A stretch of DNA of 64,000 nt from the NCBI RefSeq assembly GCF_036240795.1, contig NZ_CP108454.1, positions 3,658,001 through 3,722,000 on the forward strand, in the 5' to 3' direction. Within the stretch, counting starts at the first letter, position 1; every line of letters starts with the position of its first letter. This document shows positions 17,081 through 28,509 of the stretch, in pieces. Origin of the DNA: Streptomyces sp. NBC_01268 (GTDB lineage Bacteria > Actinomycetota > Actinomycetes > Streptomycetales > Streptomycetaceae). Made by a program: the position numbers and the translations under genes. Under the pieces are notes generated by a model. It was not told where the DNA came from. It was given only the letters and a program-made list of their open reading frames with translations, and did no database searches.

Positions 17081-17785
17081 ATGGCCGAGACCCATGTCCT
17101 GTTCGTCGAGGACGACGACGTCATCCGTGAGGCCACCCAGCTCGCGCTGGAGCGGGACGGCTTCGCGGTGACCGCCATGCCCGACGGCCTGTCGGGCCTG
17201 GAGGCCTTCCGGGCGAACCGCCCCGACATCGCGCTGCTGGACGTGATGCTGCCGGGGATGGACGGCGTCAGCCTGTGCCGGCGGATCCGGGACGAGTCGA
17301 CCGTGCCGGTGATCATGCTGTCGGCGCGGGCCGACTCCATCGACGTCGTCCTCGGTCTGGAGGCCGGAGCCGACGACTACGTGACCAAGCCCTTCGACGG
17401 CTCCGTGCTGATGGCCCGGATCCGGGCCGTGCTGCGCCGCTTCGGCCACGCGGGCGGCCCGGGCGCCGGCGACGGCGGACGCGACCAGGACACCGAGGGC
17501 GGGCTGCTCGCCTTCGGCGACCTGGAGGTCGACACCGAGGGCATGGAGGTGCGCAGGGCCGGGGTGCCGGTCGCGCTCACCCCGACCGAGATGCGCCTGC
17601 TGCTGGAGTTCTCCACGGCACCCGGCACGGTCCTCTCCCGCGACAAGCTGCTGGAGCGGGTCTGGGACTACGGCTGGGGCGGCGACACCCGCGTCGTGGA
17701 CGTCCACGTGCAGCGGCTGCGCACGAAGATCGGCCAGGACCGGATCGAGACGGTCCGCGGTTTCGGATACAAGCTCAAGGGCTGA
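17081..17785 (+). CDS. cseB: OmpR-family response regulator CseB
   Basis: 234 residues. The receiver domain (residues 1-115) has acidic residues in VEDDDVIR, the phospho-Asp in ALLDVMLPGMDG, Thr/Ser in VIMLSARAD and Lys in YVTKPFDG. A Gly/Asp linker leads to the OmpR/PhoB winged helix (LTPTEMRLLLEFSTAPGTVL, then RVVDVHVQRLRTKIG and VRGFGYKLKG). It activates the sigE promoter when phosphorylated by CseC. It is in an operon with cseC 45 bases downstream. Confidence 0.94.
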   Translation: MAETHVLFVEDDDVIREATQLALERDGFAVTAMPDGLSGLEAFRANRPDIALLDVMLPGMDGVSLCRRIRDESTVPVIMLSARADSIDVVLGLEAGADDYVTKPFDGSVLMARIRAVLRRFGHAGGPGAGDGGRDQDTEGGLLAFGDLEVDTEGMEVRRAGVPVALTPTEMRLLLEFSTAPGTVLSRDKLLERVWDYGWGGDTRVVDVHVQRLRTKIGQDRIETVRGFGYKLKG

Positions 17786-17830
17786 CCCGGCAGGGTCGTC
17801 GAGGACGCAGAGGATGAAGCAGGTCAGCAG

Positions 17831-19147
17831 GTGGTGAAGGGGCTCGCCCTCCGTACGGGGGTCCGCTGGAAGATCGCCGTCGCCATCGCGGCGGTCGGTG
17901 CGCTCATCGCGGTCACCCTCAGCCTCGTCGTCCACAACGCGGCCCGCGTCTCCATGCTCGACAACGCCCGCGACGTGCAGATGTGGCGGCTGGTCTTCGC
18001 CCAGCGGGTGTACGAGACGTCCAAGCCGAAGGAACCGCGCTTCGGCACCAAGATCAACGACCCGGCGCTGCCGCCCCAGCTCGACCAGCTGATGCGCGAC
18101 AAGCGGCGCGGCACCTACGTCCAGGAGCACCGCGAGGGCCCGCCGGACGTGTGGGCGGCTGTGCCGCTCGCCAACGGCGACGTCCTCTCGCTGCACGTCC
18201 CCTTCGCCGACCGCAGCGCCACGATCATGAAGGACCTGGACCGGGCCCTGATCATCGGCTCGGTGTCGGTGGTCTTCGGCGGCTGCGCGCTCGGCGTGCT
18301 CATCGGCGGCCAGCTGTCCCGGCGGCTGCGCAAGGCGGCCGCGGCGGCCGGCCGGGTCGCCCAGGGCAACACCGACGTCCGGGTACGGGACGCCGTCGGC
18401 GGCGTCGTACGGGACGAGACCGACGAACTGGCCCGGGCCGTCGACGCCCTCACCGACGCCCTGAACGAGCGGATCGAGGCCGAGCGGCGGGTCACCGCGG
18501 ACATCGCGCACGAGCTGCGCACCCCCGTCACCGGGCTGCTCACGGCGGCCGAGCTGCTGCCGCCCGGCCGCCCCAGCGAGCTCGTACGGGACCGGGCGCA
18601 GGCCATGCGGACGCTGGTCGAGGACGTCCTGGAGGTGGCCCGGCTCGACAGCGCGTCCGAGCGGGCCGAACTCCAGGAGGTCGCGCTCGGCGAGTTCGTG
18701 GAGCGGCGGGTGCGGGTGCTCGACCCCGAGGCGCTCGTCCGGGTCGTCCACGAGTCCTGGGTGAGCACCGACCCGCGCCGCCTGGAGCGCATCCTGGGCA
18801 ACCTCCTCGCCAACGCGGCCAAGCACGGCAAGGGCCCGGTCGAGGTCACCGTCGAGGGCCGCGTGGTCCGGGTCAGGGACCACGGTCCCGGCTTCCCCGA
18901 GGCACTGCTCCAGGACGGCCCGAGCCGTTTCCGTACGGGCAGCAGCGACCGCGCGGGCCAGGGCCACGGCCTGGGTCTGACCATCGCGGCCGGCCAGGCC
19001 CGCGTCCTCGGCGCCCGGCTGACCTTCCGCAACGCGGCCCCCGAGGGCACCCCGGAGGGCGCCGGCGGCGCGATCGCGGTGCTGTGGCTCCCGGAGCACG
19101 CGCCGACGGCCACGGGCAGCTTCCCGATCCTGCGGCTGCCCGACTAG
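17831..19147 (+). CDS. cseC: sensor histidine kinase CseC
   Basis: 438 residues. The first transmembrane helix is at about 15-35 (IAVAIAAVGALIAVTLSLVV) and a roughly 100-residue extracytoplasmic sensor loop follows. The second helix is at about 138-160 (ALIIGSVSVVFGGCALGVLI). HAMP comes next, then the H-box TADIAHELRTPVTG, N-box NLLANAAKHG, G1 VRDHGPGFP and G2 GHGLGLTIAAGQA. It senses envelope stress and phosphorylates CseB. The GTG at 17831 is used; a second GTG at 17834 is equally possible. The C-terminus ends at LRLPD, followed by the repeat tract. Confidence 0.93.
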   Translation: MVKGLALRTGVRWKIAVAIAAVGALIAVTLSLVVHNAARVSMLDNARDVQMWRLVFAQRVYETSKPKEPRFGTKINDPALPPQLDQLMRDKRRGTYVQEHREGPPDVWAAVPLANGDVLSLHVPFADRSATIMKDLDRALIIGSVSVVFGGCALGVLIGGQLSRRLRKAAAAAGRVAQGNTDVRVRDAVGGVVRDETDELARAVDALTDALNERIEAERRVTADIAHELRTPVTGLLTAAELLPPGRPSELVRDRAQAMRTLVEDVLEVARLDSASERAELQEVALGEFVERRVRVLDPEALVRVVHESWVSTDPRRLERILGNLLANAAKHGKGPVEVTVEGRVVRVRDHGPGFPEALLQDGPSRFRTGSSDRAGQGHGLGLTIAAGQARVLGARLTFRNAAPEGTPEGAGGAIAVLWLPEHAPTATGSFPILRLPD

Positions 19148-19210
19148 GGGCGGGGCTCCTTGCGCGGGCTCCTTGCGCGGGACGCTTGCGCCGGGCCATG
19201 CGCCCGAGCC

Positions 19211-19264
19211 GAGCAAGCCGAGCAAGCCGAGCAAGCCGAGCAAGCCGAGCAAGCCGAGCAAGCC
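19211..19264. repeat. six tandem copies of a 9-bp repeat (GAGCAAGCC)
   Basis: Six exact head-to-tail copies of GAGCAAGCC run from 19211 to 19264, preceded by a degenerate copy. The tract lies between the cseC stop (19147) and the terminator at 19272. Two copies of GGGCTCCTTGCGCGG-like sequence sit just upstream (about 19156-19185). The tract translates in all frames and looks like simple slippage repeat, not a CRISPR. A binding role is possible but unproven. Confidence 0.9.
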
Positions 19265-19271
19265 GATGACA

Positions 19272-19312
19272 ACGGCCCCCGCCGTCCGCAGGTGCGGAAC
19301 GACGGGGGCCGT
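19272..19312. terminator. bidirectional terminator between cseC and the MFS gene
   Basis: The stem starts ACGGCCCCCG and closes with CGGGGGCCGT, with an inner CCGCA/TGCGG helix and a small bulge. It lies between convergent genes, cseC on plus and the MFS exporter on minus, and can serve both. Confidence 0.8.
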
Positions 19313-19374
19313 GTGGCGGGCGGGGGCGGACGGGTCTCGGCGACCTCGGCCACCCCGGCTGTCCCGGCGCGGGG

Positions 19375-20991
<1,617 letters not shown>

Positions 20992-21055
20992 TTACTTGCC
21001 GCCCGGCTAGTTACTACACTGGGGAAGGTAGACCCCAACTTGCCGGTCGTCAAGT
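20992..21055. promoter_or_regulatory. candidate TetR operators between MFS and tetR
   Basis: ACTTG-N8-CAAGT (21038-21042 and 21051-21055) is an inverted repeat ending 7 to 25 bases before the two candidate tetR starts. TTACTTGCC at 20992-21000 repeats the left half nearer the MFS start. Two similar sites in a divergent promoter region are what a TetR repressor of both genes would need. Confidence 0.5.
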
Positions 21056-21079
21056 AAGTAAATGTGGAAGCGAGAGACC

Positions 21080-21643
21080 ATGGCCCAGGCCCGAGGCAAC
21101 ACCCGCCAGCGCATCCAGGACGTGGCCCTCGAACTCTTCGCCGAGCAGGGATACGAGAAGACCTCGCTGCGGGAGATCGCGGAACGCCTCGACGTGACCA
21201 AGGCGGCGCTGTACTACCACTTCAAGACCAAGGAAGACATCCTGATCAGCATCTTCGAGGACCTCACCCGTCCCATGGACGAGCTGATCGCCTGGGGGGG
21301 CGAGCAGCCCCGCACCCTGGAGACCAAGCAGGAGATCCTGCGCCGCTACCAGGTGGCGCTGCTCGCCGCGACCCCGCTCTTCCGCTTCATGCAGGAGAAC
21401 CAGGCCACCGTGCGCGAGCTGAGCATCGGCCTCACCTTCAAGGAGCGCATGATCGCGATGGTCGCCCTCCTCCAGGAGCCGGCGTTCTCCATGACCGACA
21501 AGGTCCGCTCGGTCAGCGCGATCTTCACGATGCACGCGGGGACCTTCTTCATGGAACACATCGAGGGCGACACCGAGGAGAAGCACGAAGCCGTCCTCGA
21601 GGTCGCCCTCGATCTGATCGGCCAGGCCCACCAGGGGACCTGA
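21080..21643 (+). CDS. TetR-family regulator of the divergent MFS exporter
   Basis: 187 residues from the ATG at 21080 (MAQARGNTRQRIQDVALELF); an ATG at 21062 gives 6 more residues. The helix-turn-helix is LREIAERLDVTKAALYYHFK, a textbook TetR recognition helix. The C-terminal ligand domain includes the Met/Phe-rich FRFMQENQATVRELSIGLTF. Its divergent position points to control of the DHA2 exporter. It converges with the M23 gene 17 bases away. Confidence 0.92.
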   Translation: MAQARGNTRQRIQDVALELFAEQGYEKTSLREIAERLDVTKAALYYHFKTKEDILISIFEDLTRPMDELIAWGGEQPRTLETKQEILRRYQVALLAATPLFRFMQENQATVRELSIGLTFKERMIAMVALLQEPAFSMTDKVRSVSAIFTMHAGTFFMEHIEGDTEEKHEAVLEVALDLIGQAHQGT

Positions 21644-21660
21644 CCGCTCTCACCTCAGCG

Positions 21661-22341
21661 TCAGATGGAGACGCCGTGGGACCGCAGGAAGGCGGCCGGG
21701 TTCACGGCGGAGCCGTAGTTCGGGGTGGTGCGGATCTCGAAGTGCAGGTGCGGGCCGGAGGAGTTGCCGGTGTTGCCCGACAGGGCGATCTGCTGACCGG
21801 CGGCGACCGACTGGCCGATGTTCACCTTGATCTTCGACAGGTGGGCGTACTGCGAGTACGTGCCGTTGGCGTGCTTCACGACGATCGCGTTGCCGTACGC
21901 CGGGCCGTCGCCGCCACCGTTGGGGCCGGCCTTCACGACGGTGCCGGCCGCGGCGGCCTTGACCGGGGTGCCGACCGGGACGGCGAAGTCCTGGCCGGAG
22001 TGCTTGTGGGCCCACATGGCGCCGCCCTGGTTGAAGGAGGCGCTCAGCGTGTAGGCGCTGACGGGCTTGACCCAGGAGGCCGCCTTCTTGGCAGCCACGA
22101 CCTTGACCTGCGCCTTGGCGGCGGCGGCCTTCACCTGCGCGGCCTTGACCTGGGTGGCGGTCTCGGCCTGGACGGCGGCCTGCTTCGCGATCGCGGCGGA
22201 CGTGGTGCCCGCGACGGCGGCCGTGCCCTCGGCGGCGAAGGCGGACCCGGCTCCGGCCACCAGCGACGCTCCCAGGCCGGCGGTGGCGAGGGTGGCGACG
22301 GCGGCGATACGGATGCTGGGCTTCATGACGCGCTTCGACAT
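21661..22341 (-). CDS. secreted M23-family peptidoglycan endopeptidase
   Basis: 226 residues. The signal peptide (MSKRVMKPSIRIAAVATLAT to SAFAAEG) is cut near residue 40. An Ala/Lys-rich linker (about 45-100) with KAAQVKAAAAKAQVKV repeats may bind wall polymers. The LytM/M23 catalytic domain has HKHSGQDFAVPVG (His and Asp zinc ligands), YSQYAHLSKI and GPHLHFEIRT (catalytic and ligand His). It should hydrolyse peptide cross-links in the wall. The ATG at 22341 has GGAGG about 11 bases upstream. A 32-residue longer reading from 22437 is rejected because it precedes the signal peptide. It has a long structured leader region. Confidence 0.92.
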   Translation of the reverse strand: MSKRVMKPSIRIAAVATLATAGLGASLVAGAGSAFAAEGTAAVAGTTSAAIAKQAAVQAETATQVKAAQVKAAAAKAQVKVVAAKKAASWVKPVSAYTLSASFNQGGAMWAHKHSGQDFAVPVGTPVKAAAAGTVVKAGPNGGGDGPAYGNAIVVKHANGTYSQYAHLSKIKVNIGQSVAAGQQIALSGNTGNSSGPHLHFEIRTTPNYGSAVNPAAFLRSHGVSI

Positions 22342-22597
22342 ACGGGGGAGAACCTCCGGACAGAACGGGACCCGACGCGACAGCGGTCTGCGCCGGGCTT
22401 GCTCATCCTTGGTAACCCGGACCCCCAGCCATCCCAAAACACCCCATCTACGACATCGCGTCGTAGCGATCTCCGGCGGAGATCGACCCTTGACGCCCGG
22501 AAGCCGGGGTCGCGAAATCGGACATAACCTCCCTGATCGATCCGTTTAACCCCACGTCGCGAGCGTCCCGAACCGCCCGAAAGGCAGTCCGATGTCC

Positions 22598-22630
22598 CCT
22601 TCGGGACCTCTGGGACCAAAGTCCCGAAGG
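22598..22630. promoter_or_regulatory. inverted repeat with two mutually exclusive stems
   Basis: CCTTCGGGAC (22598-22607) pairs perfectly with GTCCCGAAGG (22621-22630). The inner GGGAC (22612-22616) can instead pair with GTCCC (22621-22625) around a CAAA loop. The two structures compete for the same right arm. It may be a terminator, an operator or a leader switch; the sequence alone does not say which. Confidence 0.45.
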
Positions 22631-22792
22631 TTGAGCCCCGTACGTCCCGGTTTCCGGTGAGAACGAACGACTATTCCGCTTAGTACCGTCCGAAACGCCT
22701 GTGCGGCTTGTCACCACGGCGACGCCCCCAATGGGATCTGGGTCACGCGACCGAACCCTTCGGAACCCCCTCCACCGCCCTCCGACCGGCAC

Positions 22793-22798
22793 TAGCTT
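22793..22798 (+). promoter_or_regulatory. -10-like box giving a probably leaderless trypco2 transcript
   Basis: TAGCTT at 22793-22798 ends 7 bases before the ATG at 22806, the usual distance from a -10 box to the transcription start. No Shine-Dalgarno sequence is present, so the mRNA probably starts at or next to the start codon. Confidence 0.4.
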
Positions 22799-22805
22799 CC
22801 GAGGC

Positions 22806-23150
22806 ATGACCCAGGACATCTCCAAGATCGAACTCGCCGACGCGATCGCCTCCGTACGCGACCAGCTCGTCGACGCCGCCGCCCGCGCCACCGGGCAGCC
22901 CGTCGGATTCGAGGTCGGCGACATCCAGATGGAGTTCACGATCGAACTCCGCAAAGAGCTCAAGGGCGGCACGAAGGTCAAGGCCTGGGTCGTCGAAGCC
23001 GGCGCCGACGCGTCCCGCACCCGCGGCGAGACCCACCGCGTCTCCTTCACCCTGAAGCCGCGGGACACGGCGACGGGCGGGGCGTGGCTGGTGGGGAACG
23101 AGGAGGCGGCGGACCTCTCCGGCTTCGGGGGCGGGGCTGAGGGCCGGTGA
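22806..23150 (+). CDS. trypco2-domain protein (partner of the trypsin-NACHT protein)
   Basis: 114 residues. An N-terminal helix (IELADAIASVRDQLVDAAARA) leads to a beta-rich half (VGFEVGDIQMEFTIELRKEL, then GTKVKAWVVEAGADASR). This matches the trypsin-co-occurring domain 2 (trypco2) described in predicted bacterial conflict systems. Its TGA overlaps the GTG of the next gene in a 4-bp GTGA, so the two are translationally coupled. It probably binds or regulates the protease domain of that protein, which is inference. The ATG at 22806 begins MTQDISKIELADA; the frame is open upstream to 22701 but that part is low-complexity. The C-terminus is Gly-rich. Confidence 0.8.
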   Translation: MTQDISKIELADAIASVRDQLVDAAARATGQPVGFEVGDIQMEFTIELRKELKGGTKVKAWVVEAGADASRTRGETHRVSFTLKPRDTATGGAWLVGNEEAADLSGFGGGAEGR

Positions 23151-25915
23151 CGGCGGGCGTCGTCTTCGCGGTCCTCGGACGGCGGCAGGGCAGCGGGGTC
23201 CTCGTGGCACCCGGCATTCTTCTGACCAGCGCCCATGTCCTCGACGGCGCCCGCAGCGCCGTGGCCGTGGCCCCGAACCGGGACGCGACCCGCTTACGGG
23301 TGGTGTGGTCGGACGACCGTCTCGACGCGGCGCTCCTGCAGGGCGACACGGGCGGCACCCCCACCCCTCCGCTCAGCACGGTCATCACCACCCGCCCGAT
23401 ACCCGGCTGCGAGATCCTCGGCTACCCCCGGATCCAGCGGCACGACGGCCAGAAGCTGGACCTCGACCAGTTCACCGGCACCGTGCTGCCCATGGCCGGG
23501 CTCCTCCGCCGCACCCTGACCGTCGAACTGGACCACCCGCCCGTCACCGCCGACGAGGACGGCCCCTCCCCGCTCGCGGGCCTCTCCGGCGCCCCCGTCT
23601 TCGCCGGCGAGAGACTCCTCGGCATCGTCCGCGCCGTCCCGCGCGGCCGGGGCCACCGGCGCCTGGAGTGCGTCTCCCTCACCGCCGTCCTCGCCGACGA
23701 GGCGGCACGCCAGTGGCTCCCCACCGTCTCCGTGGCGACCACCGGCGCCCACCCCCGTGACGACTTCCACGAGGAGGAGTACGGCGAGGCCTTGGGCGCC
23801 GCCTACCGCCGCACCAAGATCTTCGGCCTCGACGAGCTCGGCAAGCGGACCTCCGAGTGGGACCTCGACACCGCCTACCTCTCCCTGGAGGCCACCTCCC
23901 GCGACCAGGAGGCCGTCCCCGTCCCCCGCCGCATCGACGACCTGCTCGCCGCCCGCCCCCGCGTGCTGCTGCGGGGCGACGCGGGCGCCGGGAAGACCAC
24001 GCTCATGTGGTGGCTGGCCGCCCACGCCGCCGCCGGCACCCTCGGCCCGGAGCTCGCCGAGCTCAACGGCCTCGTCCCCTTCGTCGTCCCGCTGCGCTCC
24101 CTGCGGGCCCGCGGCAACGGCTTCCCCTCCCCCGCCGAGCTGCCCGGAGTCGCCGGACTCATGATCGACGCGGCACCCGAGGGCTGGGCGGGCCGGGTGC
24201 TGGCCGCCGGACGCGGGCTGCTCCTCGTCGACGGCCTGGACGAGGTCACCCAGGCCGACCGGGAGGACGCCCACGCCTGGCTCGGCGGCTTACTGGCCCG
24301 CTACCCCGGCACCCGCTGCGTGGCGACCGTACGTCCCCACGCCGTAGCCGCCGACTGGCTGGGCGGCGAGGGCTTCGAGGAGCTGACCCTCCTGCCCCTC
24401 CGGGGCGACGACATCCAGGCCTTCGTCGCCGCCTGGCACGAGGCCGCCCGCTTCGACACGGCCCCGGGCGAGAACCTGGCCGACCTCGAACACGACCTGG
24501 CCCAGCAGTTCCGCCACAACCCGAACCTCGCCGAACTGGCCCGGACCCCGCTCCTCTGCGCGGTGATCTGCGCCCTCCACCGGCAACGGGAGGGCTTCCT
24601 CCCCGAGACCCGCTGGGCCCTGTACGACTCCGCCCTCACGATGCTGCTCGGCGCCCGCGACGAGCGGCGCCGCATCGACGCGCCCGACGGCATCCGCATG
24701 ACGGTCGAGGAGCACACCCAGCTCCTCCAGCGCTTCGCCGCCTGGCTGGTGCGGGTCGGCCAGACCGAGTTCACGCGCGAGCAGGCCCTCCAGCGTCTGG
24801 GACGTGACCTGCCCGGGATGCCCCGCGTCCAGGAGCAGGGCAGCACGGACGAGATCCTGACCCACCTCCTCAACCGCAGCGGTCTCCTCCAGGAGCGCAC
24901 GAGCGACGTCTTCCAGTTCGCCCACCGCACCTTCCAGGACTTCCTGGCCGCGAAGGAGTTCGTCGAGGACGACGCGCTGAAGGAGATCCTGCCCCGCGCG
25001 CACGACCAGCAGTGGCACGACGTCCTGCTGCTCGCCGCCGGGCACTGCAAGCGCCGTGACCTGCCGGTCCTGGTGGAGGGCCTGCTGAAGGCCGGCTCCG
25101 CGACGCGGAAGCAGGACCTGAAGACGACGCTGTACGTCCTGGCCGCGCTGGCCTCCCAGCACGCGGCCTGGCTGGACGAGACCCTACGGCGACGGGTCCA
25201 GAAAGCCGTGACGTCGGTGGTTCCGCCGCGGAACCGGGAGCAGCTGATCCAGCTGGCCCGGCTCGGCGCGTATGTACTGCCGCTGTTGCCAAAGCCTCAG
25301 GAGACGTCCAAGGACACGGTGGAGATGGTCACCGGGCTGATCTCCACCATCGGTGGAACGGTCGCCCTCCCGTACGCCCGCGCCTTCTCCGAGGCCGGTG
25401 AGGCACACCGGTTCGCGTCGAACTGGGACACGTTCCCGGCGACGGCCTTCGCCCGGGAGGTGCTCACCCACCTCCAGGATCATTCCCTGGTCAGCGCCTT
25501 CGGCCTCCAGCAGCTGCGACTCCTGCGGGAACTGCCTCACCTCACGCAGGTCCTGGTCATAGGCGACGTGCCCGCGAACGAGATCGTCGAGGCACTCGGC
25601 AACCGCCCGCTGAGGCACCTCAGCATCGGCATCAACAACGTGCTGGACACGCTCGATTTCCTGCCGTCGCTCGACTGCTCCCAGCTCCGCGGTCTGCTCG
25701 TCAGCGACTGCCCCCTCGTCACGCGCCTGGACCCGATCGGGGAGCTGCACGATCTCAGGCTGCTCAGGCTCGCCAACGTGCGAGACACCGATGGAACGCT
25801 CGATCTGACCCCGCTCCACGGGTTGCCGGAAACCCTCCAGGTCATGGTCTCCGACACCCCCCGCAAGAACCTCATCGGCGCCGCCGCCCTGGGCGAACGC
25901 CTGGCCGTCAAATGA
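23147..25915 (+). CDS. trypsin-like protease / NACHT NTPase / repeat STAND protein
   Basis: 922 residues. Residues about 1-190 are a trypsin-like serine protease with a complete triad: His30 in LLTSAHVLDG, Asp60 in DRLDAALL and Ser147 in GLSGAPVF. Residues about 265-600 are a NACHT-type STAND NTPase with Walker A GDAGAGKTT (Lys283), Walker B LLLVDGLDE (about 358-366) and NPNLAELARTPLLCAVICAL. A helical region and then a leucine-rich-like repeat part (about 765-905, LRHLSIGIN, LRGLLVSDCPL, LRLLRLANV) end the protein. This is the effector-switch-sensor layout of NLR-like antiphage or programmed-death proteins. There is no signal peptide, so it acts in the cytosol. The start overlaps trypco2. 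Confidence 0.9.
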   Translation: MTAGVVFAVLGRRQGSGVLVAPGILLTSAHVLDGARSAVAVAPNRDATRLRVVWSDDRLDAALLQGDTGGTPTPPLSTVITTRPIPGCEILGYPRIQRHDGQKLDLDQFTGTVLPMAGLLRRTLTVELDHPPVTADEDGPSPLAGLSGAPVFAGERLLGIVRAVPRGRGHRRLECVSLTAVLADEAARQWLPTVSVATTGAHPRDDFHEEEYGEALGAAYRRTKIFGLDELGKRTSEWDLDTAYLSLEATSRDQEAVPVPRRIDDLLAARPRVLLRGDAGAGKTTLMWWLAAHAAAGTLGPELAELNGLVPFVVPLRSLRARGNGFPSPAELPGVAGLMIDAAPEGWAGRVLAAGRGLLLVDGLDEVTQADREDAHAWLGGLLARYPGTRCVATVRPHAVAADWLGGEGFEELTLLPLRGDDIQAFVAAWHEAARFDTAPGENLADLEHDLAQQFRHNPNLAELARTPLLCAVICALHRQREGFLPETRWALYDSALTMLLGARDERRRIDAPDGIRMTVEEHTQLLQRFAAWLVRVGQTEFTREQALQRLGRDLPGMPRVQEQGSTDEILTHLLNRSGLLQERTSDVFQFAHRTFQDFLAAKEFVEDDALKEILPRAHDQQWHDVLLLAAGHCKRRDLPVLVEGLLKAGSATRKQDLKTTLYVLAALASQHAAWLDETLRRRVQKAVTSVVPPRNREQLIQLARLGAYVLPLLPKPQETSKDTVEMVTGLISTIGGTVALPYARAFSEAGEAHRFASNWDTFPATAFAREVLTHLQDHSLVSAFGLQQLRLLRELPHLTQVLVIGDVPANEIVEALGNRPLRHLSIGINNVLDTLDFLPSLDCSQLRGLLVSDCPLVTRLDPIGELHDLRLLRLANVRDTDGTLDLTPLHGLPETLQVMVSDTPRKNLIGAAALGERLAVK

Positions 25916-25917
25916 AC

Positions 25918-25961
25918 GAAGGGGCGGCCCCGGAACCGTCAGGTTCCGGGGCCGCCCCTTC
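25918..25961. terminator. perfect 20-bp hairpin terminator
   Basis: Bases 25918-25937 pair exactly with 25942-25961 around a GTCA loop. It begins 2 bases after the trypsin-NACHT stop and also lies 25 bases past the clpC stop on the other strand, so it closes both transcripts. It is among the strongest terminators in the window. Confidence 0.9.
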
Positions 25962-25986
25962 AGCACGTCAGCCGCTCAGCGCAGCG

Positions 25987-28509
<2,523 letters not shown>

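Larger units (their letters stand above)
22342..22805. other. 464-base intergenic region with several hairpins
   Basis: No gene is seen here. On the minus side (leader of the M23 gene) two perfect short dyads occur: CTACGACATCGCGTCGTAG-type at 22448-22466 and GATCTCCGCCGGAGATC at 22469-22485. Farther out lies the 10-bp inverted repeat at 22598-22630. GTCCCGAA occurs at 22565 and 22621. No good match to the ydaO/c-di-AMP riboswitch core was found by eye. The last 50 bases hold the promoter of the trypco2 gene. Confidence 0.6.

Noticed and set aside
16397..19261. A 954-codon open frame antisense to the cse operon
   Set aside because: It mirrors well-recognised genes on the plus strand; long antisense frames are common in this high-GC DNA, and its protein is low-complexity without motifs.
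19211..19264. Possible CRISPR array
   Set aside because: The repeats are 9 bp and contiguous without spacers, and there are no cas genes.
22342..22805. c-di-AMP (ydaO) riboswitch before the M23 hydrolase
   Set aside because: Attractive because disA is nearby and wall hydrolases use it in Streptomyces, but the conserved core sequences were not found by eye; a covariance-model search would settle it.
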